Of a DNA stretch of 5,195 nt, positions 4,851 through 5,195 are shown one piece after another (position 1 is the stretch's first letter; each line of letters begins with the position of its first letter). The notes below the pieces were generated by a model. It was not told where the DNA came from, did not search any database, and worked only from the letters and a program-made list of their open reading frames with translations. The translations under genes were made by a program, and so were the position numbers. This DNA comes from Candidatus Zixiibacteriota bacterium (GTDB lineage: Bacteria; Zixibacteria; MSB-5A5; SM1-73), in NCBI GenBank assembly GCA_023129805.1, contig JAGMBK010000114.1, forward strand, positions 1 to 5,195, read 5' to 3'.

Positions 4851-5050
4851 TATCTTTTTACTTTGTATTTCTTTTTAAAATCTTCGAAGGAAATATAATC
4901 GCCTCTTTCTATTTTCTTTCGTTCTTTCTTAAGTTCTTTTGGCAGGTTGGGGTTTTCGGTCAGAAGCTGAATAGTTTCTTTCATGCTTTCATATTCCTTC
5001 AATGAAATTATGACCATTGGTTTGTTGGTTTTTATTGTGATAGTATCCAT
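4850..5050 (-). CDS. Probable Phd/YefM-like antitoxin, now without an intact toxin
   Basis: A 66-aa protein. The N-terminal half (TITIKTNKPMVIISLKEYES) has the strand-then-LxEYE pattern of Phd/YefM-type antitoxins, which bind DNA with this half. The C-terminal half (KELKKERKKIERGDYISFED, then FKKKYKVKR) is the charged, flexible toxin-wrapping segment usual for partners of RelE/ParE toxins. ATG 5050 is chosen, not the longer frame from 5095, because a perfect AAGGAGGT sits 5 nt before it. The partner toxin survives only as 14 codons (4806-4850). An orphan antitoxin may persist as an anti-addiction factor against related toxins. It lies 82 nt downstream of tRNA-Sec. Family assignment rests on pattern only; no fixed catalytic motif exists to confirm it. 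Confidence 0.62.
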   Translation of the reverse strand: MDTITIKTNKPMVIISLKEYESMKETIQLLTENPNLPKELKKERKKIERGDYISFEDFKKKYKVKR

Positions 5051-5055
5051 TTTTA

Positions 5056-5063
5056 ACCTCCTT
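5056..5063 (-). promoter_or_regulatory. Strong ribosome binding site that fixes the antitoxin start
   Basis: AAGGAGGT, fully complementary to the 16S 3' end, stands 5 nt before ATG 5050. It rules out the 15-codon N-terminal extension that would start at 5095. Confidence 0.85.
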
Positions 5064-5132
5064 GCAATTTTGATAACACCTTCAATACAATACAATAGAA
5101 AGACTCAACTTCAACTTATTGAAAAATTTTAG

Positions 5133-5195
5133 CGGAAGGGGTGGGAATCGAACCCACCTCCCCCCGGACCAACCGAGGGGACCACGGATTTGAAG
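5133..5195 (-). tRNA. selC: tRNA-Sec (UCA), 3' part, cut by the window end
   Basis: Visible from the anticodon loop to the discriminator. The loop CTTCAAA carries anticodon TCA (5193-5191), which reads UGA. A long variable arm follows: nine pairs between 5181-5173 and 5167-5159 (one G-U) around a 5-nt loop, diagnostic of class II tRNAs. The T arm is GTGGG-TTCGATT-CCCAC (5157-5141). The acceptor 3' strand is CCCTTCC (5140-5134), then discriminator G (5133); CCA is not encoded. UCA plus a long variable arm, next to selD and selA, identifies tRNA-Sec. The T-stem and acceptor strands total 12 nt, one fewer than the 13 usual for bacterial tRNA-Sec. The 5' half, D arm and promoter are outside the window. 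Confidence 0.93.

Noticed and set aside
5133..5160. Attachment-site duplication of the selC 3' end
   Set aside because: I found no second copy of the T-arm/acceptor sequence in the window, so an island boundary is not supported here.
5133..5195. tRNA-Ser, or a tRNA-Trp reading UGA
   Set aside because: The anticodon TCA does not read a serine codon, and tRNA-Trp lacks a long variable arm. The neighbouring selD and selA support tRNA-Sec. A UGA-suppressor tRNA-Ser cannot be strictly excluded without the 5' half.

Overview
This window is from a bacterial genome of moderate-to-low GC, most likely an uncultivated anaerobe. Bacterial identity follows from the SelA route to selenocysteine (archaea and eukaryotes use PSTK/SepSecS) and from clear Shine-Dalgarno sites; I cannot place it in a phylum. 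Every gene I can support lies on the minus strand, so transcription runs from high to low coordinates.

The two ends of the window hold selenocysteine (Sec) machinery. At the right edge is the 3' half of a tRNA with a UCA anticodon and a 9-bp variable arm, read as tRNA-Sec (selC). At the left are selD (selenophosphate synthetase) and selA (selenocysteine synthase), overlapping by 25 nt. selD is itself a selenoprotein: its reading frame crosses an in-frame TGA at 2433-2435, exactly where other SelDs have the catalytic Cys/Sec. A conventional ORF caller would lose the first 29 codons and start at a GTG at 2399. SelD makes selenophosphate, SelA uses it to convert Ser-tRNA(Sec) to Sec-tRNA(Sec), and Sec-tRNA(Sec) is needed to make SelD, so the window encodes a self-dependent loop. 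selB is not here and may lie beyond position 1.

Between selC and selD lies about 2.6 kb of accessory material. From right to left it holds a small Phd/YefM-like antitoxin followed by a 14-codon remnant of a RelE/ParE-like toxin, a 12-bp perfect inverted repeat, a first hicB-hicA module, an exported metallo-beta-lactamase-fold lipoprotein, a 330-nt repeat-rich intergenic stretch, and a second, divergent hicB-hicA module. A near-identical 29-nt direct repeat (28/29) brackets the second module, and its left copy sits in the selD leader. The region looks like a toxin-antitoxin landing site inserted into, or grown within, a sel locus.

The most useful second looks are the recoded SelD and its SECIS candidates, the 12-bp (not 13-bp) acceptor/T branch of the tRNA-Sec, the decapitated toxin gene, and the repeats around the second hicBA pair.
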